A DNA stretch of 42,414 nt from positions 1 to 42,414 of the forward strand of contig DASRMP010000022.1 in the NCBI GenBank assembly GCA_035647855.1. The letters are read 5' to 3'. Of this stretch, positions 40,478-42,414 are shown piece after piece. The translations under genes and the position numbers were made by a program. The stretch comes from JAAZBW01 sp035647855 (GTDB lineage Bacteria; Actinomycetota; Actinomycetes; Actinomycetales; Actinomycetaceae). How positions within the stretch are numbered: the stretch's first letter is position 1; each line of letters starts with the position of its first letter. The notes beneath the pieces are model-generated. The model had not been told where the DNA came from. It saw only the letters and a list, made by a program, of their open reading frames with translations, and made no database searches.

Positions 40478-41782
40478 ATGACCCCCTCGGAGACGGCGAC
40501 CCGGCCGTTCACACGGCCCCTTCACCGCCGCCACGTCATGGTGGTCGTGGGCGCGGCGCTCGCTCTCACGGCCAGCCAGTTCCAGTTCCTGAGCGCAGGC
40601 TTCGTCAATCCGCCCCTTGCCGAGTCACTCGGAACCGGTCTGAGCGAAGTGATGATGTACAACTCCCTCATGGCGATCGCGGGCGTGGTCGCCATGACCT
40701 TCATCGCCCCGGTGGTCTACGCGAAATTCGGCGTGCGCAACGTCATGATCGTGTTCGGGCTCATCTCCGCTTTGAGTACCGCAGCGGTCACGTTCGTGAC
40801 GTCGCTCGGTTTCCTGTACACACTCGGATTCGTGCTCGGCCTGGTCTTCGGCGCGGCCACCATGATGGCCGCCTCCATGCTGGTCAACACCTGGTTCGAG
40901 GCGAAGAGCGGATCGGTCATGGGCGCCGTCTTCGCGTTCTCCGGACTTGGCGGGATCTCTGCGGGCCTCATCTTCCCGTCCATTGTCTCCTCCGGCGGCT
41001 GGCAGTTGGGCTTCCTGGTCCTCGCAGCGGTGACGCTGGTGTTCACGGTCGGATCAGGGCTATTCCTCGTCCGTTCCAAGCCCTCCGACGTCGGGTTGCT
41101 GCCCTACGGGGCGACTCGTAAGGCCGCAACCGCGGGCGTCGCCGAGATCGACGACGTCCACGTTCCTGGCGTGCCCGCCAGGGCTGGACTGACCAGTCCC
41201 CAGTTCTTTGCGCTTATCCTCGGCATCGTTCTCTACGGCGTGGTGCAGGCCATCCAGCAGCACTTCGCACCGATGGCAGCGGAGCGGGGCGTGACACTTG
41301 CCGTTGCGGGCTCGCTGCTCTCGCTCATGGCATTGGCGTCCGTGTTCACGAACCTCATCCTCGGCACGTTGAACGACCGGCGCGGCGCGATGCCGGTCCT
41401 GCTGGTGGCAATGTCCTGCCAAGTGCTGAGCATGCTCGGATTCGCGTTCGCCACGGGATTCCTGCCGCTCGCCGTCAGCACGGTCGTGTTCGCGTTCGCC
41501 GTCGCATTCCCGGGGGTCATGACGCCGATCCTGGTCATCCGGTTGTTCGGGCCGAAAGACTTCGGCACACTCCTCGGCCCTGCGTCCGCGGCAATGCCCG
41601 CAGGCATGGCCATCGGGGCACCCCTGTGGGGCGTCGTCCGCGAGTCCTCGGGCAGTTACACTCCAATGATGTTCGTTTCCGTGGCGATCACGATCGTCAT
41701 CGCGCTTCTGCTTGCATGGGCGATCCGCAGCGCGCCGCGCCTGCGTGCGCGTTACGAGCCGGAGCGTGTGAGTGTCGCCTGA
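40478..41782 (+). CDS. MFS transporter
   Basis: A 434-aa major-facilitator protein with 12 likely membrane helices: six (about 22-205), a central loop (RSKPSDVGLLPYGATRKAAT), six more (about 238-420). The loop between helices 2 and 3 (YAKFGVRNVMIVFG) corresponds to the family's conserved cytosolic loop. Resemblance is to the oxalate/formate antiporter-like (OFA/monocarboxylate) branch (SDVGLLPYG). Substrate unknown. ATG at 40478, with GGAGG one nt upstream (too close), so likely leaderless or weakly initiated. The stop overlaps dinG by 11 bp. Confidence 0.85.
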   Translation: MTPSETATRPFTRPLHRRHVMVVVGAALALTASQFQFLSAGFVNPPLAESLGTGLSEVMMYNSLMAIAGVVAMTFIAPVVYAKFGVRNVMIVFGLISALSTAAVTFVTSLGFLYTLGFVLGLVFGAATMMAASMLVNTWFEAKSGSVMGAVFAFSGLGGISAGLIFPSIVSSGGWQLGFLVLAAVTLVFTVGSGLFLVRSKPSDVGLLPYGATRKAATAGVAEIDDVHVPGVPARAGLTSPQFFALILGIVLYGVVQAIQQHFAPMAAERGVTLAVAGSLLSLMALASVFTNLILGTLNDRRGAMPVLLVAMSCQVLSMLGFAFATGFLPLAVSTVVFAFAVAFPGVMTPILVIRLFGPKDFGTLLGPASAAMPAGMAIGAPLWGVVRESSGSYTPMMFVSVAITIVIALLLAWAIRSAPRLRARYEPERVSVA

Positions 41783-42414
41783 GACACCACTCCCCGCGGA
41801 GACCACGGCTCTCGCCGTGCTGCGGCGCGCGGTCTCAGCGCTCGCAGGCTCGGAGAGAACCGGGCAGAACGAGATGTGCGCCGCCGCAGCGCGCGCGTTG
41901 TCCAACGGTGGAGTCCACCTCGCACAGGCCGGGACAGGCACCGGCAAGTCCCTCGCCTACCTGGCGGCGGCGATGACGGCGGCCGCCGAGACCGGGGAGC
42001 GCGCCGTCATCTCCACGGCGACCCTCGCCCTCCAGCGCCAGATCGTCGGATCCGACTCGCCGCTCGTCGCGGACACGATCGAGGCGGAGACGGGGCAGCG
42101 TCCGCGGGTCGCGTTGCTGAAGGGCTGGCACAACTACGTGTGCCTCCACAAGGTCGCGGGAGGATATCCGGAGGAGGACGAGCCCACGCTCTTCCAGGCC
42201 GACGGCTCCAGCGCCCCCGAGGAGCTTCGCGGCGGGCTCGGCCAGCAGATCCTGCGGGTGCGCTCGTGGGCCGCGGACACCGAGACCGGCGACCGCGACG
42301 ATCTCGTGCCCGGAGTCTCGGAGCGCGCGTGGCGCCAGGTCTCCGTCACCAAGCTCGAGTGTCTCGGCCCGCGATGCCCCGTGCGGGAGGAGTGTTTCGC
42401 CGAGAGCGCGCGGG
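41772..42414 (+). CDS. dinG: DinG/XPD-type Fe-S DNA helicase, 3' end outside window
   Basis: The N-terminal 214 residues of a superfamily 2 ATP-dependent 5'-3' helicase. Walker A AGTGTGKS (53-60) follows the Q-type motif TGQNEMC; motif Ia is STATLALQRQI (81-91). The four cysteines of the 4Fe-4S cluster are all visible: C124 (YVC), C197, C202 and C208 (LECLGPRCPVREECF). Start GTG at 41772: the preceding codon in frame is TGA (41769-41771), so this is the first possible start. It lies 11 bp inside the end of the MFS gene. Reading continues past the right edge. In actinobacteria a dinG homologue downstream of hflX is common. Confidence 0.9.
   Translation, partial: MSPETPLPAETTALAVLRRAVSALAGSERTGQNEMCAAAARALSNGGVHLAQAGTGTGKSLAYLAAAMTAAAETGERAVISTATLALQRQIVGSDSPLVADTIEAETGQRPRVALLKGWHNYVCLHKVAGGYPEEDEPTLFQADGSSAPEELRGGLGQQILRVRSWAADTETGDRDDLVPGVSERAWRQVSVTKLECLGPRCPVREECFAESAR

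Overview
The window is a stretch of a high-GC actinobacterial chromosome. The gene order is typical of Actinomycetia: infB; rbfA-truB-ribF-rpsO-pnp; an M16 peptidase-dapB-dapA-rnj-ftsK-pgsA-cinA-clgR-DUF3046-recA-recX; miaB-miaA-hflX. It also has gluABCD of the corynebacterial type, a ClgR-type regulator, a mycobacterial-type SOS box before recA, and many genes with a TANNNT -10 box ending 6-7 nt before the start codon (leaderless transcripts). Order Actinomycetales or a close relative is likely; the genus cannot be read from the sequence.

Layout. 1-7.9 kb: the 3' part of infB, a strong terminator, then three genes that separate infB from rbfA: a DASS (SLC13) anion transporter and a histidine kinase/receiver pair whose kinase carries a cyclic-nucleotide-binding-like domain. 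Then rbfA-truB. 7.9-9.0 kb: a large gap holding two families of short phased repeats, followed by a small Gly/Gln/Arg-rich protein bounded by CGCGGH motifs. 9.0-25.2 kb: ribF, rpsO, pnp, M16 peptidase, dapB, a reverse GNAT gene, dapA, rnj, ftsK, pgsA, cinA, clgR, DUF3046, recA, recX. 25.2-28.5 kb: gluDCBA on the minus strand. 28.6-31.9 kb: fhs, a GH13 glycosidase and an IS4-type transposase remnant. 31.9-32.4 kb: the second copy of the phased repeat element. 32.4-42.4 kb: miaB, an FGGY kinase, two YbjN-like genes, miaA, an RsmC-like methyltransferase, hflX, a cytidylate-kinase-like gene, an MFS transporter and the 5' part of a DinG-type Fe-S helicase cut by the window end.

The most unusual content is the pair of repeat elements at about 8.0-8.4 and 31.9-32.4 kb. 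Module A is a 16-bp unit (GGCGCRCGWTCGTCAC), 8 copies at one locus and 11 at the other. Start-to-start spacing is 21 or 30-31 bp throughout, that is two or three helical turns. Units point one way on the left of a 40-bp perfect palindrome and the other way on its right; 50 bp around the palindrome are identical at both loci. Module B is a GGGG-N9-CCCC unit repeated at mostly 31-42 bp. A and B lie side by side at both loci but in opposite overall order, so the composite element is inverted between them. I do not recognise it as a named element. It looks like a protein-binding or nucleoid/chromosome-architecture site rather than a gene.

Most other genes are housekeeping: translation and RNA processing (infB, rbfA, truB, rpsO, pnp, rnj, miaA, miaB, hflX), lysine/peptidoglycan precursors (dapA, dapB), division (ftsK), phospholipids (pgsA), DNA repair (recA, recX, dinG), flavin and one-carbon cofactors (ribF, fhs).
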